Program-made: the position numbers and the translations under genes
The notes under the pieces: model-generated
Databases searched by the model: none
What the model was told of the DNA's origin: nothing
What the model saw: only the letters and a program-made list of their open reading frames with translations
Part shown: positions 36,516 to 45,197 of the stretch, piece by piece
Numbering within the stretch: the stretch's first letter is position 1
Layout of the letters: the number at the start of each line of letters is the position of its first letter
NCBI GenBank assembly: GCA_026418115.1
Contig: JAOABY010000001.1
Coordinates: 62,001 to 126,000, forward strand
DNA length: 64,000 bases
DNA from: Spirochaetaceae bacterium
Lineage (GTDB): Bacteria > Spirochaetota > Spirochaetia > Treponematales > Rectinemataceae
Direction: 5' to 3'

Positions 36516-37085
36516 TCACTTGTTGAAGGCTGCTGCAAGAGGGTCGCCCGCCTGCGTGATTTTCTGCACGATATCGAGCGGTATTTTGGTGCCGCAGAGT
36601 TTGGTGAACAGACCATCACCATTGCCGTCTTCAACTACGATGACGTAATCACAGAGGGGTACTGCAGCATTGATGAATCTGTCGGAGAGTTCGCCGCGCC
36701 TGGCTTCACCTCCAATGTGAAGGCCTATTATCTTCATGCCTTTCTGTCGCGCTGCCGTAAGCAATGCCTTTGCGCGATCCAGCTCGGCTTCTGCAGAAAT
36801 GCCCGCGGCACCAAGGCCTTTGGAAGAGCCCCCAATGACGACCACCAGTGTCCTGGCATTGGAAGATGCCAGAGCTGGCGCTTTTACCAGAGAATCAAAG
36901 GTGAATTGCAACTTGGCCCGGGTCATGAGGGTTTTCACCATTTCTGCATCTGCACTCTGACCAATGGAGGTGAGCAAGGCAGGCTGATCGGCAATTGGAG
37001 CCTTCAGGTTGAATGCAAAAAGGGGAGCAACTGTAGCCAAGGCTATCAGAGCAAGTACGAAGGAAAACTTTGCTGTGCGAATCAT
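36516..37085 (-). CDS. Secreted protein resembling DUF6305 family
   Basis: 189 residues; signal peptide ends ATVAPLFAFNLKAP. The mature part has an alpha/beta pattern with ARTLVVVIGGSSKGLGAAGI and GMKIIGLHIGGEARRG followed by CDYVIVVEDGNGDGLF, which resembles small periplasmic proteins found next to TRAP-like permeases (DUF6305, from memory). It overlaps or abuts the permease gene. A role as the substrate-recognition partner of that permease is an inference. Confidence 0.7.
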   Translation of the reverse strand: MIRTAKFSFVLALIALATVAPLFAFNLKAPIADQPALLTSIGQSADAEMVKTLMTRAKLQFTFDSLVKAPALASSNARTLVVVIGGSSKGLGAAGISAEAELDRAKALLTAARQKGMKIIGLHIGGEARRGELSDRFINAAVPLCDYVIVVEDGNGDGLFTKLCGTKIPLDIVQKITQAGDPLAAAFNK

Positions 37086-37113
37086 GTATATACCTCTTGT
37101 CATGGAAAGTGGA

Positions 37114-37149
37114 GAGCAGCCGGCTCCCCGACGGGGCAGCCGGCTGCTC
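37114..37149 (-). terminator. Large hairpin after gamma-glutamyltransferase
   Basis: GAGCAGCCGGCT CCCC, 3-nt loop, GGGG, one bulged C, AGCCGGCTGCTC. Very stable, with only a short TTT downstream on the minus strand; it may attenuate transcription between the gamma-glutamyltransferase gene and the transporter genes. Confidence 0.55.
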
Positions 37150-37189
37150 GAATTTCTAGAATGCAGGTTATGGCTAAGCCGTCACCCTT

Positions 37190-38875
37190 TCAGAACGCTG
37201 CTGCCTGTCCGTCGCGTCTTGGATCGGCGCCACCGTACAGCAGACCTTTGTCATAGTCATACAGGACTGCATGGACACCGCCAAAGTAGGCATCATAATC
37301 TCCACGCACCGTGATGGTGTGGCCAAGTTTCTTCAAGCCTTCATAGGCATTGATCGAGTAGCGGCCTTCAAGGTTGAGATTGCCCGACGCCATCTGGAAC
37401 ACACGTGGCGCCATGATGGCATCCTGGATGGGCACTCCAAAGTCAACAACTGCGGAAATGACCTGGGCGACTGTCGGGAAGATGCGGGTAGCACCGGGCG
37501 AGCCAATTGCCATGAAGGAACGGCCCTTCGGGTCAAGCACAAGAGTCGGGCTCATGCTTGAGAGCGGGCGCTTTCCGGGCTCTACCGAGTTGACCGACCC
37601 AGGGGTGGCGACGAAGTCGTCCATCTCATCATTCATGATGAACCCGAAGCCTGGAATGGTGACACCAGATCCGAAGAAGTAATTGATGGTCTTGGTGATG
37701 GCGACCATGTTGCCGTCCTTGTCCATCACTGAAAGATGCGTGGTTGAACCAGACTCATATTTCGAGGGGTCGCCGGCTGTGACCGATGCTGCAGGCTTTT
37801 CCATGCTGATCTTGGCTGCCAGTTCCTTCGCATATGCTTTGCTGGTGAGACCGGTGAGCGGTACCTTTACGAATTCCGTATCGGCCATGTACTTAGCTCG
37901 ATCCGCGAAGGTCAGCTTGAGAATCTCGGCCCAGAGGTGTGCATTGGCGGTGTTCTGCCAGCCGATCTTCTTCATGTCGAAGTTTTCGAGAATGTTCAGC
38001 ATCTGGATGAGGTGCGTGCCACCGGACGAAGCAGGAGGCACCGAGTAAATGGTATAGCCTCTGTAGGTTCCCACCACAGGCTTGCGGATCTTGATCTCGT
38101 ACTTTGCAAGATCCTCCAGCGTCATGATACCGCCACGTTTCTGAACTTCTGCGACGATTGCCTCGGCGATATCTCCCTTATAAATGGCATCGGCACCTTC
38201 CATCCCGATTCTCACCAGCGTCTTGGCGAGATCGGGATTGTAGATCACATCCCCCACCTCATAGGGAAGCCCATCTTTAAGGTAAATTTTCGCTCCATTC
38301 TCGTATTTGACCAGCTTCTGGTAGTTGTCCTTGATGATGGAAGCGAGGTTTACCGTTACGGGAACGCCTTTGAGAGCCCAGTTAATGGCTGGCTGCACGA
38401 TATCCATGCGGCTGAGTTTGCCTGAGCCAAAGTGCTCAAATGCATACAGCAGACCTTTGACTTCTCCTGGGACGCCGACAGCAAGCCCGCCCTCAATGGT
38501 GGAATTCGGCACTACCTTGCCATCCGGGCCGAGGTACATGGTTGGAGTGGACTTCATGGGTGCGACTTCGCGGAAATCGATAACCACCGCCTCAGGCATG
38601 TCCTTCATCTTGATGATCATGAAGCCGCCGCCTCCGATTCCCGAAGCATTGGGTTCAAGCACTCCCAGCGCAAAGGCGGTTGCAATGGCTGCATCTACAG
38701 CATTGCCGCCCTGCTTCAGGATATCGATACCTACCTGTGATGCTTCAGGCTTGGCAGCAGCCACCACGCCGTTTGATCCCACGGCAGCCCTGCCATACAG
38801 ATTGACCGGCAACTGCGCAGACACCGCGCCCAAGGCGAGCGTCAGCAGCGCCATAACCGCCAGACTCTTTTTCAT
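37190..38875 (-). CDS. ggt: Gamma-glutamyltransferase
   Basis: 561 residues, signal peptide ends LGAVSAQLP, so periplasmic. Releases gamma-linked glutamate from glutathione and related compounds. Autoprocessing and nucleophile Thr in GSTTHLSVMDKDGNMVA; other motifs are GNAVDAAIATAFALGVLEPN, GIGGGGFMII, FREVAPM, PPASSGGTHLIQML and KRPLSSMSPTLVL. Length is right for the uncleaved precursor of the two-chain enzyme. ATG 38875 follows GGAGGTGC. First gene of the operon with the TRAP-like permease and deacylase. Confidence 0.94.
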   Translation of the reverse strand: MKKSLAVMALLTLALGAVSAQLPVNLYGRAAVGSNGVVAAAKPEASQVGIDILKQGGNAVDAAIATAFALGVLEPNASGIGGGGFMIIKMKDMPEAVVIDFREVAPMKSTPTMYLGPDGKVVPNSTIEGGLAVGVPGEVKGLLYAFEHFGSGKLSRMDIVQPAINWALKGVPVTVNLASIIKDNYQKLVKYENGAKIYLKDGLPYEVGDVIYNPDLAKTLVRIGMEGADAIYKGDIAEAIVAEVQKRGGIMTLEDLAKYEIKIRKPVVGTYRGYTIYSVPPASSGGTHLIQMLNILENFDMKKIGWQNTANAHLWAEILKLTFADRAKYMADTEFVKVPLTGLTSKAYAKELAAKISMEKPAASVTAGDPSKYESGSTTHLSVMDKDGNMVAITKTINYFFGSGVTIPGFGFIMNDEMDDFVATPGSVNSVEPGKRPLSSMSPTLVLDPKGRSFMAIGSPGATRIFPTVAQVISAVVDFGVPIQDAIMAPRVFQMASGNLNLEGRYSINAYEGLKKLGHTITVRGDYDAYFGGVHAVLYDYDKGLLYGGADPRRDGQAAAF

Positions 38876-38947
38876 ACGCACCTCCATTTTCTTTTCATCC
38901 TGAAAATATGAACTATTTTTAAGCAGAATATAGACGCTGTCAATAAT

Positions 38948-38991
38948 GAGGGGCTGCCCTCGCCCTTGTTTGCAAGCATTGGCAGCCCCTC
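38948..38991 (-). terminator. Hairpin after the lipoprotein gene
   Basis: GAGGGGCTGCC and GGCAGCCCCTC form an 11-bp perfect stem; its 22-nt loop contains a smaller CTTG-TTTG-CAAG hairpin. T-run is poor (ATTATT). Confidence 0.5.
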
Positions 38992-39038
38992 CTCCGAAGC
39001 CTCACCTCTCAGGCAAGGCACCTGATCCTATCAGAAGA

Positions 39039-40199
39039 TCACTTGGCCGGCAGATTCTTGAACAGCAGGTGATCATCATCTGCAGCACGGCCGGTATGCC
39101 AGTCGCTGATGTAGCTTATGGCATTGACCGGTGTCAGAGTATTGCCGCTGAGTTTGAAGACATCCCAGCAATTGCCTCCTACGCCAGTAGGAACATTATA
39201 GGTCGCAATAAGGGTTGCGCCCTTGTATACCTTGACCTGCGCACCAGAGGATGAAAGAGCTGTCGATGGATAGGTTGGAGATGCTCCACCATTGGAATAG
39301 TCATGAATATAGTAGCGGTACTCGCCCGATCGCTTCGTGTAGATAGTAATTGTTTCAGGGCCATAGGAAGTAGTATCGTCCACATCGAGGGCAACCTCCG
39401 GATTATCACCATCAGGATATTCCTGATCGCTGTAATAGACGTGGAAGCGATCTATGCCTTCTGTAGGGCCAGTCAGATGACTGTCGAGGTCTGAGGGCGT
39501 GGGACCCCAGGTGAGCACGAAGCGGTAGACATTCTCCATGTTTTCAGGGCTGATTGCGGTATTCTGATTGTTGATCGTATTTCCTGGTACAAGAATTACC
39601 GTGAATACGGTCGTGATGAATCCGCTCTTTGATACTTCCGCAGAGTAATAACCTCCACCGCCAAGGTCCGTTGTCGTTACGGTGTAATTGCCGCTGCTGT
39701 TCGTCGTTGTCGTATAAAGAACTGCGCCAACATTCTGATTGATGCCAGCCCTGAACTTGAGCGTTGCCCCATCAACCGGCTGGCCATTGAATGCATTGGT
39801 GATCTTGCCATTGGCAATACCAACTCCATTGTAAGCATTGCTGATCTGCAGCAACGATTCCAGATAGGTTGTTTCGTTTGCAGTTACCGAGATGCCATAA
39901 TAGTTGGCAGTCAAGTAACCGGTCTTTTCAAAGACCGCTTTGTGACCATTCCCTGCTTTTACCTGGTTTATCGTGTAATTGCCGCTCGCATCAGTATTCC
40001 CTGATCCAAGCAGCACATTTGCCGCAGAATAGATCTTCACGGAAACGCCCTCAATAGGAGCGTTGGATACTGCATCTCTGACTGCTCCTGCGACACTTCC
40101 CTCGCCACCTCCTCCCAGCAGGCTCAGCAGCAGCTCACATGATGTGAGCAGGAGCATGCTTATCAACCCTACGGCAAGTACTTTGAGAAACCTTTTCAT
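39039..40199 (-). CDS. Lipoprotein with two carboxypeptidase-regulatory-like domains and a YfaP-like C-terminal domain
   Basis: 386 residues. Lipobox LLTSC puts the lipidated Cys at about residue 21. Two beta-sandwich repeats follow: GSVAGAVRDAVSNAPIEGVS to about 105, and ANGKITNAFNGQPVDGATLK to about 205, each with the SGNYT motif. The C-terminal part (about 225-340) contains LTWGPTPSDLDSHLTGP and RYYIHDYSNGG, resembling the DUF2135/YfaP type. Likely a surface or periplasmic binding protein. SD GGGAGG precedes the start. Confidence 0.82.
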   Translation of the reverse strand: MKRFLKVLAVGLISMLLLTSCELLLSLLGGGGEGSVAGAVRDAVSNAPIEGVSVKIYSAANVLLGSGNTDASGNYTINQVKAGNGHKAVFEKTGYLTANYYGISVTANETTYLESLLQISNAYNGVGIANGKITNAFNGQPVDGATLKFRAGINQNVGAVLYTTTTNSSGNYTVTTTDLGGGGYYSAEVSKSGFITTVFTVILVPGNTINNQNTAISPENMENVYRFVLTWGPTPSDLDSHLTGPTEGIDRFHVYYSDQEYPDGDNPEVALDVDDTTSYGPETITIYTKRSGEYRYYIHDYSNGGASPTYPSTALSSSGAQVKVYKGATLIATYNVPTGVGGNCWDVFKLSGNTLTPVNAISYISDWHTGRAADDDHLLFKNLPAK

Positions 40200-40223
40200 A
40201 TGTGCCTCCCTATGGACGAGTAT

Positions 40224-40241
40224 TACTGACTAGAATCAGTA
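40224..40241. promoter_or_regulatory. Inverted repeat upstream of the lipoprotein
   Basis: TACTGA, 6 nt, TCAGTA, 25 nt before the lipoprotein start. Possible operator or short RNA hairpin. Confidence 0.3.
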
Positions 40242-40283
40242 TAGGAGAAAAATTGCAATCTTTCCTGAAAAAAATGAAAAATC

Positions 40284-40925
40284 TCAATTTTTCACAGGGA
40301 GCACAACTTCAATACGCGATGGGTCAATCCTCGCGGAGAGGCAGAAGGTCCTTGCAAACGCACGGACACCTTCTGCGATCGTTTCCCGAACTTCCGGATC
40401 GGAAAGACTCTGTCTTGCTTTCTTCAGCAGATCCTCACTGAGTTCTTCCTTCATCTTTGCCACTTTTTCCTTAAGCTGCAACACGGTTCTGGCCAGCACG
40501 GTTGCACCTTCCGTGCGGATTTCAATACTGTCGGTATGAATCGCCGGCAGAAGACATTCAGGTTCTGGAGTGAACAGGGTGAGCACTCTCTGCCTGCCAT
40601 CCCATGACACTTTCCATGCTGACGGATTGTCAACTGGCAATACATAGGTAATGTCTGCAAGAACGCTCAGATGAATGATTGCCTTGAGCTTGAAGATGGC
40701 GAGCAGTTTTCCTGTAAATTCCTTTGAGGCAACGAGGCGCTCTGTTGCCCGCGCAGCCACCAGCATGGGGGCCGGTCTGAGGTTCTCAAGATAGACAGTA
40801 AATTTCTCCTGGGCAGACGGCTGTCGATGGGAGAGTACGAGTATGATGGCCACGGTAACCGCTGCCAGGAGCACCGTAATGATCAGACTGCCGACTACAG
40901 CAGGTGACAGGCGTTCCCGGTCCAT
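40284..40925 (-). CDS. Membrane-anchored protein, DUF4230-like
   Basis: 213 residues: one N-terminal helix (about 9-31) followed by a mixed alpha/beta domain. TERLVASKEFTGKLLAIFKL, DITYVLPVDNPSAWKVSWD and ending SARIDPSRIEVVLPVKN recall DUF4230 proteins, but the match is from memory and not firm. It starts 3 nt after the C69 peptidase stop, so the two form an operon. Function unknown. Confidence 0.68.
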   Translation of the reverse strand: MDRERLSPAVVGSLIITVLLAAVTVAIILVLSHRQPSAQEKFTVYLENLRPAPMLVAARATERLVASKEFTGKLLAIFKLKAIIHLSVLADITYVLPVDNPSAWKVSWDGRQRVLTLFTPEPECLLPAIHTDSIEIRTEGATVLARTVLQLKEKVAKMKEELSEDLLKKARQSLSDPEVRETIAEGVRAFARTFCLSARIDPSRIEVVLPVKN

Positions 40926-40928
40926 CGG

Positions 40929-42242
40929 TCAGGCACCCCACTGTACTTCCCACTCGCGGACAACCGCCGCTATTTCGCCAGCATAGGCTGTTGCAACTCG
41001 CTGAGCCGCCTCCCGGTCTCCATGCTCCACATCTGCACTCATGGAGGCAACTGCCCGTTCCGCAAGTTCCAGTATCGAGCGCTGAGCTGCATCTCTCGAG
41101 GCGATAAAATCCAGTTGCTCACTCAGTCGCAATCTGCCGGCAGCATGCGCCCATGCTTTCCGCCGCAGCCAGTAAGCATACGGATCCTCGCCTCCGTCCA
41201 GAGATTTCCTCCAGAGTGGCAGGAAAGTGCCATCCCGACAGAGCAAGGGTTTGTAGAGCGACAGGCAGGGATATGATGCATCAGTACGCCAGATGACGGC
41301 ACAGTCTGACCGGTATTCCACCACCATGGAGGCGGTCGTCGCGCTTATGGGAAAGAAGCCGGGGTGTATGCAGAGATTGCCCATGCGCCCAAGCAACCGG
41401 CCTGGACGAGGCTGGGCATCGTGGGAACGGAGCATTTCGAACACCGCCATGAGACCATCCGGAGTCTCGGAAATTGCAGCCCCTCCCTCAGAAGTAGTCG
41501 CGAGCAATCGCATTCCTCGCCCCAGGGCAGATGATCGACGCTGTTCTGCCCGCGTGAAAGCCAGATATTTACGATCCTCAACATGCGCTCTCCACGAAGT
41601 GCGAGAGCCCTTGCGGCCCGGATCAGCCTCATCAGAGCATGCGGCCCGCTCGTTGACCGGAGCGATTTCCTTTCTTGATTGCATATCCAGACGCTTGTAG
41701 TCATCCTCTATGCAGTAGCAGTTGGAGATGGCATCAACCTGCATGGCCTTGCGCCAGGCCCATCGTGCGCCAGCAGTCTCTACTACATAGGCCTCTGTCG
41801 GATCACAGACAAGAAAGCTGTTGCTGTAGACGAGCCTGCCTTTGTACGCCCCATTTCCACCCTGAGCATGGTGTTCCACAAAGCAGGTGATGAAATCCCT
41901 GGCTTCAGCAGCAGTGGTGCAGGAGAGGAGAGCAGCGTACAGGATATCCATGCCCAGAATGCCATCTTCCGCTGCAGGATATCGCGAAAACACTGCTTCA
42001 TTCCCTATTGCCAGACCATGTGCATTGATTCCCATCTCACCGCCCTGTATCCAGGAAGGTTTGGAGAGCATGAGTTCCCAGCCTCCGTCTTCGACCTCTA
42101 CACCTGTGCCTATTTGAATTTTCCCCGGTGTCCGGCTCTGCAGGTGTACGAGAACCTGAGGCTCTTCCTGATGCCGGTCTGAATTCTTGGCAAATATCCA
42201 GGTACCACCGCTCGCCTTGCCTATCGTGATGGTGTCACACAT
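40929..42242 (-). CDS. Secernin-type C69 family peptidase/dipeptidase
   Basis: 437 residues. MCDTITIGKASGGTWIFAKN SDR is the N-terminal nucleophile signature: Cys2 would be exposed after Met removal, as in Ntn hydrolases. GGEMGINAHGLAIGNEAVF and later SFLVCDPTEAYVVETAG complete the family pattern. Secernins are related to dipeptidases; exact substrate unknown. No signal peptide. SD GGAGGA precedes the ATG. An inserted Arg/Ser-rich segment near residues 205-240 seems specific to this protein. Confidence 0.83.
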   Translation of the reverse strand: MCDTITIGKASGGTWIFAKNSDRHQEEPQVLVHLQSRTPGKIQIGTGVEVEDGGWELMLSKPSWIQGGEMGINAHGLAIGNEAVFSRYPAAEDGILGMDILYAALLSCTTAAEARDFITCFVEHHAQGGNGAYKGRLVYSNSFLVCDPTEAYVVETAGARWAWRKAMQVDAISNCYCIEDDYKRLDMQSRKEIAPVNERAACSDEADPGRKGSRTSWRAHVEDRKYLAFTRAEQRRSSALGRGMRLLATTSEGGAAISETPDGLMAVFEMLRSHDAQPRPGRLLGRMGNLCIHPGFFPISATTASMVVEYRSDCAVIWRTDASYPCLSLYKPLLCRDGTFLPLWRKSLDGGEDPYAYWLRRKAWAHAAGRLRLSEQLDFIASRDAAQRSILELAERAVASMSADVEHGDREAAQRVATAYAGEIAAVVREWEVQWGA

Positions 42243-42302
42243 GGTGTGTCCTCCGCTCGGGCGCGAATATACGCTTTCTTCACTCTAGCGCAGCGTGAAT
42301 TC

Positions 42303-42331
42303 TTCACGCAAGACATTGAACATGGTACATT
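42303..42331 (+). promoter_or_regulatory. Candidate promoter of the TPR-GT2-acyltransferase operon
   Basis: TTCACG, 17-nt spacer, TACATT. Fair match only; located between divergent genes. Confidence 0.35.
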
Positions 42332-42353
42332 GGTTGTGGAGTTATTGGAAGAA

Positions 42354-43247
42354 ATGACAGATTTGCACCCTGGGATGTCACATCTCTTGCGAATAGGTGC
42401 CATGATCCTGCTCATGGGGGCAATTGTGCCCTCCGAGCTGATTGCGCTCGAGCCACCGCCTGCCAACCCGCCAGCACTGCGGTCTGTTTCCTTCCAGCAC
42501 GCCGGTACTGTAGCACAGCAGCAGGTCCTTGTCCCTGGAGTACCGTTCGGCTCTGAAGTACCTCCCATAATCATCGATCTCTTTGCGAGTATCCGCGATG
42601 CAACCTACAACAACCTTGATCCGGGGGATATTGAGTCCAGGGTGAGGGAGCTTGAAAAACTCATCACTATTACCGGCATTGCAACGCGCGAAGCCCTGCT
42701 CATGCAGTCCAGGGCATGGTTTCTTGCAGGCAGAGCGTGGAAGGATCAGGGAGACAATCGCGAAATCAAACACAAGGCTGTGGAATGCCTGGAAACATCA
42801 TTGGGATATGCAGAAGCACTTCTTTCGTTCGATGGAGAAACGCCTCATGCTCTGGTTGCCAAGGCTGAAGCGCTGTCCGAACTCTGCCTGCTCAAGGATC
42901 TCACCTTTCTCCTCCGATATGGGCCACTGGTGGGGAATCTGGCTTCAAAGGCTCTGGCACAGGACCCCTGTCACCTGCGGGCTGCAATCCTCAAGGCAAA
43001 TGCGCTTGCCTATCCGCCTCCCCTCTGGGGCGGCAATTATCGAAATGCCCTTGCGCAGTTTGCACAGATATTGCAATGGTACGGCAATGGCATGCCGCCG
43101 GACAGCCTCTTTGATGTCCGTATTGGCATCGCAACCGCCTATCATAATCTGAAAATGCCCGAGCATGCCGCGTGGTGGTTTACCCGGGCTCTCGACCTCT
43201 ACCCTTCCAACATGTATGCTGTACGAAAGGACTACAGGATCCCATGA
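42354..43247 (+). CDS. TPR-like protein of unknown function
   Basis: About 297 residues. A short N-terminal hydrophobic stretch (LLRIGAMILLMGAIV) may anchor or export it. The remainder is helical with TPR-like repeats: REALLMQSRAWFLAGRAWKD, KAVECLETSLGYAEALLSFD, LVGNLASKALAQDPCHLRAA, AYHNLKMPEHAAWWFTRALD. It ends ATGA-overlapping with the glycosyltransferase gene. ATG 42354 has a nearby GGAAG; ATG 42375 and an earlier frame from 42246 are alternatives. Confidence 0.72.
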   Translation: MTDLHPGMSHLLRIGAMILLMGAIVPSELIALEPPPANPPALRSVSFQHAGTVAQQQVLVPGVPFGSEVPPIIIDLFASIRDATYNNLDPGDIESRVRELEKLITITGIATREALLMQSRAWFLAGRAWKDQGDNREIKHKAVECLETSLGYAEALLSFDGETPHALVAKAEALSELCLLKDLTFLLRYGPLVGNLASKALAQDPCHLRAAILKANALAYPPPLWGGNYRNALAQFAQILQWYGNGMPPDSLFDVRIGIATAYHNLKMPEHAAWWFTRALDLYPSNMYAVRKDYRIP

Positions 43248-44386
43248 GCATCCAGACGGTGACACTTCTATACGGAATCCTAACATTCGTAGCCTGCGTC
43301 TTTTTCTTTCTGCTCACTGTTTCAAACATTCTCTGGCAATTTCATGGAACCTACACCATTCCGCTGAAGACCGGTCCCCATGTCAGCGTGCTTGTCCCTG
43401 CGCGTAATGAGGAGCAGCACATACGCCAATGTCTTGATTCACTGCTCGATCAGGAATACATGAACTACAGCATCATCGTGATCGATGATGATTCCGAAGA
43501 TGATACATGGAACATTCTCCGTGAATACATGCTGCGCTTCCCGAGAAAACTGAGGGCAGTCAAAAGCAAGTCTCTGCCGGAAGGCTGGTATGGTAAACCC
43601 CACGCAATGCACCAGCTCGCATCGATGGCACAGGGGCCATATTTACTCTTTACTGATGCCGATACCGTGCACTCGCCCCGGTCAATTGGCAAGGCGGTCG
43701 CAATCGCTGAATCGAAGCAGGCAGACCTCGTGACGGGCTATGTGCACCACTTGATGCCAACCTTCGGCGAAGCCATCGCAGAAGCAGGAATCTATCTCGT
43801 CACCATGCTTTCACTGCCGCTCTGGCTGGTTCCCAGCAGGAGATTCCCCCGGATAAGCCATGCAGTGGGCCAGTACATGCTCTTCAGAAAGGCTGCATAT
43901 GATCGCGTGGGCGGCTATGCATCAGTACGGGACAAGGTGACGGAAGATGTGCGTATTGCCCAGCTGCTGAAGCAGGCTGGCGGGAAAATCGTGTTCTGGG
44001 ACCTGAAGGATTACGTGTCCTGCAGGATGTACAGCTCATACCATGAGGCAATCGAAGGTATGGCGAAAAACGCTTTTGATTACATGGACAAGAATGTCCT
44101 TACACTTATTGGTGGAACGCTCTTTACCACGGCTGCCTTTCTGATACCTGTGCTCAGCCTGGTGCTTCCCTTGCCCTGGCTTGAACCGGCTGCGCCATAT
44201 CTGAAATCTTCAGCGATCCTTACCTTTTACTCCTGGGTGCTGCTGACAATCGACAGGCGGCTACCCTTCTTTGTCCCTCTCGTGTATCCGATTGTGCTCA
44301 TCAATGCGATGTCCGCTTCATGGAGGGGCTTCGACCGGATCAGAAGAAAGGGTGGCATTCTATGGAAGGGCCGGAAGGTGTCCTGA
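43244..44386 (+). CDS. Family 2 membrane glycosyltransferase
   Basis: 380 residues. N-terminal helix (about 6-28), GT-A domain with VSVLVPARNEEQHIRQCLDS, IIVIDDDSEDDTW, LLFTDADTVHSP (DxD) and KVTEDVRIAQLLKQAGGK (the ED acceptor-base motif), and three C-terminal helices. Closest in style to CrtQ-like enzymes that glycosylate hydrophobic carboxylic acids such as carotenoids or other lipids. The acyltransferase gene follows with zero spacing. Confidence 0.86.
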   Translation: MSIQTVTLLYGILTFVACVFFFLLTVSNILWQFHGTYTIPLKTGPHVSVLVPARNEEQHIRQCLDSLLDQEYMNYSIIVIDDDSEDDTWNILREYMLRFPRKLRAVKSKSLPEGWYGKPHAMHQLASMAQGPYLLFTDADTVHSPRSIGKAVAIAESKQADLVTGYVHHLMPTFGEAIAEAGIYLVTMLSLPLWLVPSRRFPRISHAVGQYMLFRKAAYDRVGGYASVRDKVTEDVRIAQLLKQAGGKIVFWDLKDYVSCRMYSSYHEAIEGMAKNAFDYMDKNVLTLIGGTLFTTAAFLIPVLSLVLPLPWLEPAAPYLKSSAILTFYSWVLLTIDRRLPFFVPLVYPIVLINAMSASWRGFDRIRRKGGILWKGRKVS

Positions 44387-45121
44387 ATGAGATATCGGAA
44401 AGGTGATCCGCTGGTCCACGATACAGCTGGGAAAAGGCTTCTGATGGATGTGCTGACCGGCCTTACGGCCTTCAATGGCACACTGGTGTCCAAAGCGCTG
44501 TATGGACTGGAAACCCATGGCAGTGGGAGGCCGCCCCGGCCAGCGATACTGGTCAGCAATCACTGCATGCCGCTCGATCCACTCTTTCATGGCATCGCCA
44601 TGTTTCCACAGAGGAACTATTACACGTTGCTGGAAGAAACGGTGGAATCGCCAGTCCTGGGTACGCTGGTACGGCTGCTTGGGGGCATCCCTCTGCCTCG
44701 GGACAGCAGAAGACTGGCAGATATAGAAGCTGCATTGGTGCATGCATTGAAAACACGTGGTTTCATCCACTTCTACCCGGAGGGAGAATGCTTTCTGGGC
44801 AATCAGAACATTTTCCCTTTTAAGGCGGGGGCGTTCTATTTCGCGATTCGTCTGCAGGTGCCCGTAGTGCCTATTGTGACTATTCTGAAAAGGGTGCAGA
44901 AGAAAAGACGCACCCAGCTGACAGACATACAGGTGTCAGTGCATCGGCTCGCGCCGCTGTATCCCCCGCAAGCATGTCGCACGGCTCGTGCAAACCTGGC
45001 AGCAGCACGGCATTTTGCGCAACAGGTACATGATGTCATGCAGGCGGAAATCGATCGCTGCGGAGGCGACAGAAGTCTCTATCGCGGGCCAATGCCCCGC
45101 ATCAGGGGAGTGAATGACTGA
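44387..45121 (+). CDS. PlsC-like acyltransferase
   Basis: 244 residues. LPLAT motifs: SNHCMPLDPL (the H-x4-D catalytic pair) and GFIHFYPEGECF (substrate-binding EG motif), then VPVVPIVTILKR. Either a lysophosphatidic acid acyltransferase or, as the gene directly follows a GT2 gene, an enzyme acylating the glycosylated lipid product. Loss of a hydrophobic N-terminal helix makes it peripheral. Confidence 0.84.
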   Translation: MRYRKGDPLVHDTAGKRLLMDVLTGLTAFNGTLVSKALYGLETHGSGRPPRPAILVSNHCMPLDPLFHGIAMFPQRNYYTLLEETVESPVLGTLVRLLGGIPLPRDSRRLADIEAALVHALKTRGFIHFYPEGECFLGNQNIFPFKAGAFYFAIRLQVPVVPIVTILKRVQKKRRTQLTDIQVSVHRLAPLYPPQACRTARANLAAARHFAQQVHDVMQAEIDRCGGDRSLYRGPMPRIRGVND

Positions 45122-45197
45122 AGGCCATTTCGTCTTCCCTTGATGGAAGCCGCTGCAACATCTGCCAGCCATGCCGGTCAATGGGAGGTGCCTCTCA

